Assembly: GCA_964544145.1 (NCBI GenBank) | Contig: CAZJAT010000025.1 | Location: 1-27,382, forward strand | From: CAZJAT01 sp964544145 | Lineage (GTDB): Bacteria; Hydrothermota; 32-111 | Direction of reading: 5' to 3' | DNA: 27,382 nucleotides | In this document: positions 15,295 through 24,111 of the stretch, piece after piece | Numbering within the stretch: position 1 is the stretch's first letter | How the letters are laid out: every line of letters starts with the position of its first letter | Notes under the pieces: model-generated | Seen by the model: the letters and a program-made list of their open reading frames with translations, nothing else | What the model was told of the DNA's origin: nothing | Database searches by the model: none | Translations under genes and position numbers: made by a program

Positions 15295-16607
15295 AAAAAC
15301 CTCTGATTATTATTCAAATTGTTAATTATAATGGGATGACACTATCCCCTGTATTCAGGGATTGTCTTGAATCATTAGCACAACAGGACTATACAAACAC
15401 ACTCATTCATATAATTGATAATAATTCAAATGACAGCAGCATTGAATATATAAAGAATAAATATCCCTCATATAAGATAACTCTGTTAAATGAAAATAGC
15501 GGTTATGTTGCTCATAATACAGGTATTGAATTAATGTTTAAATATAATGCGAAATATATTCTTCTGATGAATAATGATATTTTGCTTAACAGCAATTATA
15601 TTAGCACTATTGTGCAATATATGGAGAATAATGAAAATATTGGTATTGGCTCAGGTATTATGTATTTCCACTCAAAACCGGATTATATAAATTCAACAGG
15701 TATATGCATTAATAAAACAGCATTCTCATGTAATAGGGACTATGGACGTTGCAGCAATGATACTCATTGCAGGGACAACATCTCTGCAGTCAGCGGAGGA
15801 TGTATGATTGTAAGGGATATTGCCGTGAAAGCGACAGGACTTTTTGATACTGCATTTGAATCATATTATGAAGACGCAGACCTATGTCTTCGGGTGCAGA
15901 CTGAAACTGACATGGAAATCGGTGTATGCATTAATGCAGTATCATTCCATGCGGTTTCATCCTCATGGAATCATTTCCCAAAGAAGAAGGATTATCTTGT
16001 TTTGAGGAATCAGTATATGTTGATATTTAAACTTTTCCCTTTTAATATGATTGTATTTTCCAAGATATATTTTCTAAAGACACGCCTGTTCAAAAGAAAC
16101 TTCATACATATTAAGATTATACTTTATTTTCTGTTCCATATGTTTCCTCTTTTAGTTAAACGTTTCCGGCACATGCGTATGTCAAGGCACAAGATTGCGG
16201 CATTCTTAATAAGTGATTACAAACCATTTAATATTGAAAAGAGAATAATTGAATATGCTGAGATATATGAATGTACACCTGAAATGGATAAATTAGAAAG
16301 CCGGATAATATTCGGAATAAATGACAATGTGCTTGGATATGGGTGGACTTTGCTAAGCAGCGACTATCCTAAGGGAAGATATATATGCAAAAAAGCAACA
16401 GTGTTTTTAAAAAATAATTTCAAAAAATATGTGAAAATTCACGGTTTTGGAAATGGAAATATCACACTTAAAAACAGGTTTACTGTAAATGGTTTCTTCA
16501 CCATATTTGAATATAATGAATCCAAAGCAGATATTGTGTCATTGACACTATATTCAGAGTATAATATAAAAATTATTGAAATTGAGCTGACTGATGAAAA
16601 AATGTAG
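15291..16607 (+). CDS. Glycosyltransferase family 2 with extra C-terminal beta domain
   Basis: The 438-residue protein starts with a GT-A domain (about 1-250) of the rhamnosyltransferase-like GT2 group: IVNYNG (10-15), IIDNNSNDSS (41-50), NENSGYVAHNTGI (67-79), the metal-binding MNND (93-96), GGCMIV (169-174) and YYEDADLCLR (192-201). A hydrophobic and basic region follows (about 250-300), possibly membrane-associated. Residues about 346-436 (LGYGWTLLSSDYPKGRYICKK onward) form a separate beta-rich module resembling accessory LG-x-GW domains seen in some glycan enzymes. Start is GTG 15291 with AGAGG just upstream; 4-nt overlap with the previous gene. Confidence 0.87.
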   Translation: MKKPLIIIQIVNYNGMTLSPVFRDCLESLAQQDYTNTLIHIIDNNSNDSSIEYIKNKYPSYKITLLNENSGYVAHNTGIELMFKYNAKYILLMNNDILLNSNYISTIVQYMENNENIGIGSGIMYFHSKPDYINSTGICINKTAFSCNRDYGRCSNDTHCRDNISAVSGGCMIVRDIAVKATGLFDTAFESYYEDADLCLRVQTETDMEIGVCINAVSFHAVSSSWNHFPKKKDYLVLRNQYMLIFKLFPFNMIVFSKIYFLKTRLFKRNFIHIKIILYFLFHMFPLLVKRFRHMRMSRHKIAAFLISDYKPFNIEKRIIEYAEIYECTPEMDKLESRIIFGINDNVLGYGWTLLSSDYPKGRYICKKATVFLKNNFKKYVKIHGFGNGNITLKNRFTVNGFFTIFEYNESKADIVSLTLYSEYNIKIIEIELTDEKM

Positions 16608-17784
16608 GGTATTATTTGTGTTCAACAGGTTTTATCCTGCAATAAGCGGTGCTGAAGTGCATATGCATGAGATCGCTAAATCCCTTGTTGAGAGAGGGCA
16701 TAGAGTGGATGTATTTACATTGAATGTACTCAATAATGAAGATTATATAGGTTCAGCGTGTCCATTGAAAGCAGAGGAAAATGTTAATGGAATTAATGTG
16801 AGAAGATTCCCGGTCACTAATATGCCTCTGCATAACAGATTGATGTATTTGCTTGAAAAAAAGGGGATTCAGCCCTATATCAGCGGTTATAGACGTGTAT
16901 TTTCCTTTAAATTGATATCAGCTCTGAAGGATATTGATTATGACTGTATAATTGCCGGAGTGATGCCTTATGCCGGCATTATCTATCCCGCATTGCATGC
17001 CGCACGCAAAAAAAATATCAAATCAATCATTATTCCACTCATACATTTCGGTGTACCTCATGATAATCGATATGAGTATGAATACTTTTCATCGCAATGC
17101 CTGAATTTATATAGAATGGCTGATTCAGTTATTGTAAATACAAAGGCAGAGAGTGATTTCCTGAGAAACAAAAAATATTTAGGCAATATATTCCGCATAA
17201 ACCCTATTATTGATGATTATAAGAGTGAAAAAAAGAAAAGCAGTAAGAAATTCAATGTATGCACGCTTGGATTCGGTAATTATGAAAAGGGAATTGACTC
17301 TGCATTAGAGGGATTCAGAAAATTTGCAATAAACAAGAAAAATGTAATGCTTAATGTAGCGGGAAGTATCAATAATAAGTATAAAAGAATTATAGAAAAT
17401 TACGGTAATGCGGTTTATTTAGGATTATTGAACAATGAAGAGAAGAGAAAATTCTTTTCAGAATGTGATGTATATCTGCAGCCTTCAATGGCTGAATCCT
17501 TTGGTATTGCAACACTTGAAGCACAATCAGCAGGCATTCCGACAATCAATGCTTTTTGTTCAGGTTCAATGAAAATAATAAATGACAGGGAGAATGGATT
17601 CCTTGTCCCATTCGGCGATACGGGTATGATAAGAGATTATCTTGAATTATTATACAACAATGAAGCATTGAGAGAGAGTATCGGGGAAAATGCTATAGTG
17701 AATGCACGCAAGTATGATAGAAACAATCATTTAGAGGGTATGAATTTACTGGAGGAATATTTATGCGGAAATTCGCGCATGTGA
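16594..17784 (+). CDS. Glycosyltransferase, GT4
   Basis: The 396-residue protein has the clear pattern of a GT4 GT-B enzyme: RFYPAISGAEVHMHEIAKSLVERGHRVDV near the N-terminus (acceptor side), VCTLGFGNYEKGIDSAL near 222 at the start of the donor domain, LNVAG near 252, and the donor motif PSMAESFGIATLEAQSAGIPTI near 297-318 with the EX7E-like pair of glutamates. It overlaps the upstream gene by 14 nt and the downstream gene by 22 nt. It probably adds a sugar in building the polysaccharide exported by Wzm/Wzt; the specificity is unknown. Confidence 0.9.
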   Translation: MKKCRVLFVFNRFYPAISGAEVHMHEIAKSLVERGHRVDVFTLNVLNNEDYIGSACPLKAEENVNGINVRRFPVTNMPLHNRLMYLLEKKGIQPYISGYRRVFSFKLISALKDIDYDCIIAGVMPYAGIIYPALHAARKKNIKSIIIPLIHFGVPHDNRYEYEYFSSQCLNLYRMADSVIVNTKAESDFLRNKKYLGNIFRINPIIDDYKSEKKKSSKKFNVCTLGFGNYEKGIDSALEGFRKFAINKKNVMLNVAGSINNKYKRIIENYGNAVYLGLLNNEEKRKFFSECDVYLQPSMAESFGIATLEAQSAGIPTINAFCSGSMKIINDRENGFLVPFGDTGMIRDYLELLYNNEALRESIGENAIVNARKYDRNNHLEGMNLLEEYLCGNSRM

Positions 17785-18863
17785 TAAATGATTCTCATCT
17801 TAATAGGGGAGGTAAGCAGCAATTTGTTAATGAATTGGCGGGTAGTGAGGATATAGTATATTCCCGTGCAAGTGTTGTCAATAATGGTTATTCAGCATTT
17901 ATAGAAACAGTAAATAAAACTGAAGCAGATATTGTTATTTTTCATGATATAATTCAAGCGGATAAGAAAAATATTAATCTACTTAAGGAATCCGGAAAAA
18001 AATTAGTATTTATTGCTCATGACTATTATCCCATATGCGAACGATTTACATTAATTAATAACAGGGACATGCTCTGCAGCGGACCATATCATAATAATTG
18101 TATACACTGTTATATTGATAAATTCCCCATGCTCTCCAATCTTGGCAGAGCTACCCAAAACCTTATTATTCCGGCATTGAAACCTATTAACAGCAGATTA
18201 AGATATTATTACGACCGTCTTGATAATATGAGAAATATCATGAAGATATTTGACCTTATTATATTCCCTACTGAAAAGACCAAGAAAATAATGATGAGAT
18301 TCTTTGATGATTCGTTTAAAACAGCAGTTATAAATCATTTCCAGATACCACTGAAAGCATACAGTGATAATGAAAAACCGGTTTTTGCATTCTTGGGTAA
18401 TGATTCTCATCATAAGGGTATTGATCTAATATATGGTGCAATGAAGATCCTTACTGACAGAAGAATAAAGATAATGATATATGGGGAAGTAAATAGAAAG
18501 GTGAAAGATAAGCGAATTAATTATATGGGTCCTTTTGATTATAGCGATAAACAAAGAATTTTCAGTACATTCAATACGCTTATATTCCCGTCAGTATGGC
18601 CGGAGACATGGGGGAGAGTATTATCCGAATCAGCTATATCCGGAAAATTTATAATAACAAGTAATATTACTCAGTATGATGAAATACTTAAAAGCTACAG
18701 TGGGTACAAGGTCTTTGCACATAATAGTGAAAAATCCCTGGCAAAAATGATTGCAAATACAGTAAAGAATTGGAATAATATAAAATTTCCTTTTGAAAAT
18801 GCTGTATATAAGTCAGTTGATCAGTATAGAGAGGATATTGTGAATACACTGGAGGAATCATGA
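17763..18863 (+). CDS. Glycosyltransferase, GT4-like, with cysteine cluster
   Basis: The 366-residue protein is a GT-B enzyme: DSHLNRGGKQQFVNEL near the start, VFAFLGNDSHHKGIDLI (about 204-222) beginning the donor domain, and PSVWPETWGRVLSESAISGKFI near 278-300 as the donor motif. A segment HDYYPICERFTLIN followed by C105 (CSGP) and C113-x-x-C116 matches a subgroup of GT4 enzymes in which four cysteines (here C92, C105, C113, C116) probably bind zinc or brace the acceptor domain. GGAGG just upstream supports the ATG at 17763. Confidence 0.84.
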   Translation: MRKFAHVINDSHLNRGGKQQFVNELAGSEDIVYSRASVVNNGYSAFIETVNKTEADIVIFHDIIQADKKNINLLKESGKKLVFIAHDYYPICERFTLINNRDMLCSGPYHNNCIHCYIDKFPMLSNLGRATQNLIIPALKPINSRLRYYYDRLDNMRNIMKIFDLIIFPTEKTKKIMMRFFDDSFKTAVINHFQIPLKAYSDNEKPVFAFLGNDSHHKGIDLIYGAMKILTDRRIKIMIYGEVNRKVKDKRINYMGPFDYSDKQRIFSTFNTLIFPSVWPETWGRVLSESAISGKFIITSNITQYDEILKSYSGYKVFAHNSEKSLAKMIANTVKNWNNIKFPFENAVYKSVDQYREDIVNTLEES

Positions 18864-19273
18864 TTGTTAAAACCGATTATATCTGGATGAATACTGATAA
18901 AAGAAAATGTCTCATTCATATAACTGATAAAGTGGAAGAATTTATTGAACAATCAGGTATTTCAGAGGGAATGGTGCTTGTGTCAGCTATGCATATAACA
19001 GCAGGTATAATTGTCAATGATTATGAAAGCGGATTGTGGGATGATATACTGGCATGGCTTGAAGATATTGCACCTGTAGGGGATTATAAACATCATCAGA
19101 CAGGCGAGGATAATGGTGATGCCCATCTGAAAAGAATTACTGTGAATCATCAAGTTATTATTCCCATAACTAAAGGAAAAGCGGATTTGGGACCATGGGA
19201 ACGTATTTTCTATGCTGAATTTGACGGGCAGCGAAAGAAAAGGATTATTCTGAAGGCAATGGGAGCTGAATAG
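18860..19273 (+). CDS. yjbQ: YjbQ/UPF0047 family protein
   Basis: This 137-residue protein belongs to the YjbQ (UPF0047) family, whose members show weak thiamine-phosphate synthase activity in vitro but whose main role is not settled. It has HITAGIIVNDYE (45-56), the conserved HH near residue 74 in YKHHQTGEDNGDAHL, and PITKGKADLGPWERIFYAEFDGQRKKR near the end. The histidines in HIT, HH and AHL probably bind a metal. The length is exactly that of the family. GGAGG precedes the ATG, which overlaps the last glycosyltransferase by 4 nt, so it is co-transcribed with the polysaccharide operon although no functional link is evident. Confidence 0.9.
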   Translation: MIVKTDYIWMNTDKRKCLIHITDKVEEFIEQSGISEGMVLVSAMHITAGIIVNDYESGLWDDILAWLEDIAPVGDYKHHQTGEDNGDAHLKRITVNHQVIIPITKGKADLGPWERIFYAEFDGQRKKRIILKAMGAE

Positions 19274-19280
19274 CCCCCAT
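19259..19280. terminator. Hairpin between convergent genes, possible bidirectional terminator
   Basis: Bases 19259-19267 (ATGGGAGCT) pair with 19272-19280 (AGCCCCCAT) with one A/C mismatch around a 4-nt loop. The stem contains the yjbQ stop codon and ends 2 nt before the stop of the convergent alpha-2-macroglobulin gene. No T-run follows on either strand, so termination is uncertain. Confidence 0.35.
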
Positions 19281-19282
19281 TA

Positions 19283-22200
19283 CTATTCAATATTTATAAA
19301 TCGGCTTCCTGTGTGACCGAATACTTCAGGTGTATACATCTCAAAGACATTTGTCGGAGGCATTGAAAAGTCCCCTGATACATATGCTTTTACATAATAA
19401 GAATACTCATGTTCACCCTTATAGAGATATGTGGCTGAAGCTATTGCTCTGTCTTTGTAGAATTCTTCATGATAGAATCCGCCCCACCATTGTTTATTGT
19501 AATTACTGCCTGTTAAATTTAATTTTTCTGTGACAAATCCTCTTTTNNNNNNNNNNNNNNNNNNNNNNNNNNNNNNNNNNNNNNNNNNNNNNNNNNNNNN
19601 NNNNNNNNNNNNNNNNNNNNNNNNNNNNNNNNNNNNNNNNNNNNNNTGTGTGACCATTTTATCATTTCTTCCTTTAAAGTGATCCTTTGAGATATTCTTG
19701 CCATTGATATTCATAATTGCATCAAAATTAGGGTATTCATTCTCAAATAGTGTAAAATAAACCTGTAATGCTTCCAGTACAAGAGCTGTTGTATGAGTAT
19801 TGACCCACATACCCTCCTTAATCCTATGTGCGAAGAAATTAGTAATTTTATCTGCATATTCAAAATCACTGTTGAACGATAATAGTGATTTTAAGACAAC
19901 TGCTGAATTCTTCAATTCATTCTGGAACATCCACCAATCATTTCTGCCATCATCAAAATATGCATAAATGGACTCAATTTTAATGGATGACAATAATTCT
20001 GAATAGAGGATTTCTGCTTTTTCATTGTTTTTATACTTTGTCAATGTCTCCAATAAACGTCCTCTGGAAGATAAGTAGAGAAAATCACGATTATCATAAA
20101 CATCATTCAGCTGGTTTTGATAATCCATTCTACCATATAGAGAAAGCACATATATTGCATTGCATTTGAGCGATAAACGGGCATATCTCGAGTAATCCCA
20201 TATTGATTCAAAATCAGAATAAACGATACGTTCTAAATATGCCAATCCTCCATTTATAACATCTTCAGATATTTTATAATTATTTTCTCTTGCATGATAA
20301 AGGACATACATTGTATAGATTGAAAGATATTCACTCGTGTAATAACTGTCAGTATAATATCTGAATCCTCCATTTGATGACTGATATTTATCAACATCTT
20401 TTATAACACCATTGACATAATTACGCAGTTTCTTTCCCTTTATTTCTGACATATTATAGTTATTTATCAGTTCTTCACCAATTACAAATGGAAGAATTCT
20501 GGATATCCGCTGTTCAAGACAATGATATTTATAATCCTCAAGGTATTGAAGAGGTAATTTAATCTGAGCTATTTGAGAGGAATTCATAGATATATCAATC
20601 TCACTTCCGGAACGAATAATGGATTCATCAATATTGATGATTTCCATTGCTGAATCCTCAGTAGAACTGAATGTTGCGCTGTGTTCATACAGATTATGCG
20701 ATATCACCGGAATGCTTACTTTGACATAATCATTGAATTTGCCTTTTTCAGCAAATAATGTGATATTTACAGAATCAGCAAATGGAGAGGAACCGTCAAA
20801 CCTGAATTCACATTTACCATTTTCAGGTGTTTTGATTTCTGTTTTATCGGAGATGAGTGTCATATCTGTCTCATAAATGCCTGCTGTAATATTTTCATTG
20901 TTTTCCGTATCATCAATTACAGCAAATGATAATCTCAATCTGTCAAATGGCCTCAAGAACATAGGTAATGTATGCTCAATCATGATTTTCTTTTTAGCTG
21001 TAAATTGTGCTGAATTGAATCCGAATTTATCATTTTGAATCAGTATAATGCTTACTCTGTATTTGGTTGTATTATCAGGCAATTTGAACGATATATTGCC
21101 CTTGCCTTTCTTTAATATTGTTTTTTCTGAAAAGAATGCTGTTTTCTTGAAATCAGTTCTAATCTCAGGCGCAGATACAATGCCCTCATTAATTCCTATT
21201 GAAGCATCTGTTTCACATTCCTCACATGCTGCTGTTGCTTCCTTCATGGTTTTTTCCGATACCATTGGCGACATGGATTTCTTCATCATACCGTCAAATG
21301 ATTCATCATAATTGCCTCCACCGTTTCTGTAATCATAATAATTGGATGTGATATTATAAGTGGAGTAATAATTAAAATAAGAGGAATATGATGAATAGAA
21401 TCTGCTGAGAGGATTATACCATGAATAATTTGTCAGCATAAGCACAGATTCATCAATTACTGATATGATAGCATGAACATTTTCATTGGTATTTGTANNN
21501 NNNNNNNNNNNNNNNNNNNNNNNNNNNNNNNNNNNNNNNNNNNNNNNNNNNNNNNNNNNNNNNNNNNNNNNNNNNNNNNNNNNNNNNNNNNNNNNNNAAT
21601 ATCTGAAAATAGGTATTTCCTGATATACTTTCCTTATCTATTGATTGAACTGTTCCGGTAACAGTAAATGAGAGAGGATTTTTATGATTATTCAAGTTGA
21701 CTTTTTCTCTATATTCAAAAGAACCTTCATTATTCAGTACGCTGAAAACAGTATCATAAGGCATTTTCTTGAATAATGTATCATTGAGAATATTGAATGT
21801 GAATCCCGGTGCTTTTGCTGTATAAAAGTATGTCATATAAGGGCTGAAAAGCAGTTCCAAACTATCACCGGACATTTTCTGTCCTGTTAGATAATCAGCA
21901 TTTACATTAATATTCAATTTTTCATTATATTTGTATTTTGCTTTTTCACTATTTATGTTAATCTCAAATTTCGGTTGTCTAAACTCCTGAACTGAAAAAG
22001 ATGTGTAAGCATTCCTATCAAAATAGCAGTAATAATAACCTGTTTTAAATGAATCCGGTATAAATATCTCCAAGTGATATGTCCCATCTTTATCAATAAA
22101 TACCTTGCCTTCTTTCACAACACTATAATCAGGACCCTGCAGGGAATAATTCATTTCAGTGAATTCAGGTAATTCAATCCGGTTTGCATCTTTATTCCTG

Positions 22201-23963
22201 ATAATGCCGGAGATATGGACAGTATCATTCAGTGTATACAGATTACGGTCAGTGAATGTGTAATGAACAGTATGTTTTGAGGTTTTACTGTAATAATAAG
22301 GCAGTATATTATTATTGTCAGCCAGCATTGTATATAAGAAATTGGGTTTATAATTCTCTGAGTCAAACAGTTTCATATCGCGTTTAGTGATATTATAAAT
22401 TCCCTTTTTCAGTGAGAAGCGGGCTATCTGCCTATTCCCGGAATCAAAGAGTATGAGTTTGCCCGGATACATTAATTGCTCAGAACCTCTGTCAATTGAC
22501 CATGCCAAACCATTCCTTGGAGACAGTATCATGTGAGTGGATGCCTTTGAATGCTGGAATACAAATGGGATATCAATTGTATCTGTATATGATGAATAGT
22601 GCCAATAGTAGCGCACAAAACCCCTGCCCAGCCAGCCGCTGCCTTTGAATTCATTGTTTATATCAACTGAAATGGAGTGCATTTGATTCTCTGATACAGG
22701 GAATTCATAACGTTTTTTCTGAAAGGACTTAAATATGTTCTTGACTTTAAACATAAAATCATCTGTATAGAAATTGATAAAATCATTTGTTGAGAGAAAA
22801 TCAATATAAATGTCGCAGAAATTCCAATTCATTCCGTTAATGTGCAATAAAGGAGGGTCAATAGTATAGAGATAATAATCATCAAATTGAATAAATGGAT
22901 AATAATTGCCTGTTTTAATGCTGTATGTGCCGGGATTCTCAATATTATTGTCAAAGATATCCTTTAATCCTTTATTGATCTCAATAAAATACTGTGTTTT
23001 AGGCAGTAATTCGTGATAAATATAATATGATTTACTTGAGTATCTGTAACCATATTTGATTGGCAGTTTTTCTTTTTCACCGGTTTCTGTGTTGATAAAG
23101 AATACATTTTTTATCAATTCATCTGAATCAACACGATTAGAAAAGTACAGATCAAATGCAGTTTCAGATTTATAATTAATCTCATTCAAGTTAATGTTAC
23201 CTTTGTATTTGAATCGGTTGAATGTATTAAATGTATATGAATATGTAGAATTCATGAAGCCAGGATAATAGAAAGCCATCTGATATGATGACTCTATGTT
23301 CAAGGTATCTTTGAACATTATCTTAACAGTGAAGGCATGTTTCTTTGCATGTTCATTAAGATAAACATAAGGTGTAATACCTGTATATTCTTTTATATTG
23401 AAAGAGATTTCATTTTTACTGTATGCATTTGAAAATGTAAGATGTTTCTTTAACTCATTTACAGGTACTGAATAATTGAATGTTATAAACACAGCTGTAT
23501 CATTGGGGAATTGCTCATATTTCAGATTGTGGCCTAATACAGTCAGACGTACAGGTTTGATTGCAAATGTGAAATCATTGAGCATGACGTTTGAATCAAT
23601 GGACATAATCCCTTTGTTCAGGGTGAATGTATATTCTATTGACGGATCAGGTTCTTCAGAGGGTATGAATACAAGTGTCTCAGTACCTCTTGACCTGAAA
23701 TATCCTTTAAGAGGAGGTTCTATTGAAAATTTCACATTTAAATCCTGAACATGCTCAAGAGGTAATATCTTTTGAGAGAATAACAATGTTATTTCATTAA
23801 ACAGTTCATTATTTACTGTTTTTGATGATGGTGTGTAAGAGATAACCTTTAATGTGGCTTTATTGTCATTAACAGATAATATATCATTTCCATAATACTC
23901 TACATCCGAAAAAAGCAGGATCACTGTTAAAACTGCAATAAATGATACAAATAATTTTTTCAT
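19283..23963 (-). CDS. Bacterial alpha-2-macroglobulin, interrupted by two assembly gaps
   Basis: One large gene read as three pieces (788, 617 and 87 residues). Bacterial alpha-2-macroglobulins trap proteases at the envelope by a thioester that bonds to the attacker. The N-terminus is a signal peptide (MKKLFVSFIAVLTVILLF) without a lipobox cysteine, so it is probably soluble rather than a lipoprotein. Next come macroglobulin domains, with TDRNLYTLNDTVHISGIIR (near residue 570) and VQEFRQPKFEI. After the first gap come SVIDESVLMLTNY, a Tyr/Ser/Asn-rich loop, the A2M segment (RTDFKKTAFF, PDNTTKYRVS), then the thioester YKYHCLEQRISR (CLEQ at 20521-20510) and the alpha-helical thioester domain. 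After the second gap come KDRAIASAT, YYVKAYVSGDF and FEMYTPE of the C-terminal domain. Frame requires the first gap to be a multiple of 3 and the second to be 3n+1. GGGAG lies 6 nt before the ATG. Confidence 0.9.
19547..19646. other. Assembly gap (100 N) in alpha-2-macroglobulin, C-terminal side
   Basis: Exactly 100 N. The flanking frames agree if the true length is 3n+1. Family architecture suggests that part of a macroglobulin domain between the thioester domain and the C-terminus is missing. Confidence 0.97.
21498..21597. other. Assembly gap (100 N) in alpha-2-macroglobulin, central
   Basis: Exactly 100 N. The flanks are in frame only if the true length is a multiple of 3, so the placeholder is not the real size. 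Bacterial homologues carry one or more further macroglobulin domains here, so several hundred bases may be absent. Confidence 0.97.
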
Positions 23964-23990
23964 GTTTTTCTCCCATTTTTATATATAAAT

Positions 23991-24019
23991 ATTCTATTGT
24001 TCTGTATATATTATGTCAA
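23991..24019 (-). promoter_or_regulatory. Promoter of the alpha-2-macroglobulin gene
   Basis: On the minus strand a perfect TTGACA (24019-24014), a 17-nt spacer and TAGAAT (23996-23991). The start codon at 23963 is 27 nt beyond the -10 box, and GGGAG (23974-23970) serves as ribosome site. Confidence 0.65.
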
Positions 24020-24051
24020 CTGATATGTAATTTAAAAAATATTTTTTAGTA

Positions 24052-24079
24052 TTTAATTTTTTTAAAAAAAATGTATAAT
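24052..24079 (+). promoter_or_regulatory. Promoter of the serine hydrolase gene
   Basis: TTTAAT (24052-24057), a 16-nt spacer and a perfect TATAAT (24074-24079) lie in the 148-nt divergent spacer. The leader contains AGGGGA (24102-24107), 4 nt before the ATG at 24112. The two divergent -35 boxes are about 32 nt apart. Confidence 0.5.
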
Positions 24080-24111
24080 TAACTATTAGAAAAATACAAA
24101 AAGGGGATTTT

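Noticed and set aside
21483..21661. Two separate alpha-2-macroglobulin genes meeting near 21.5 kb
   Set aside because: The apparent stop follows the gap placeholder in the wrong frame. The second part reads open to the gap edge and begins in mid-domain, so it is one gene.
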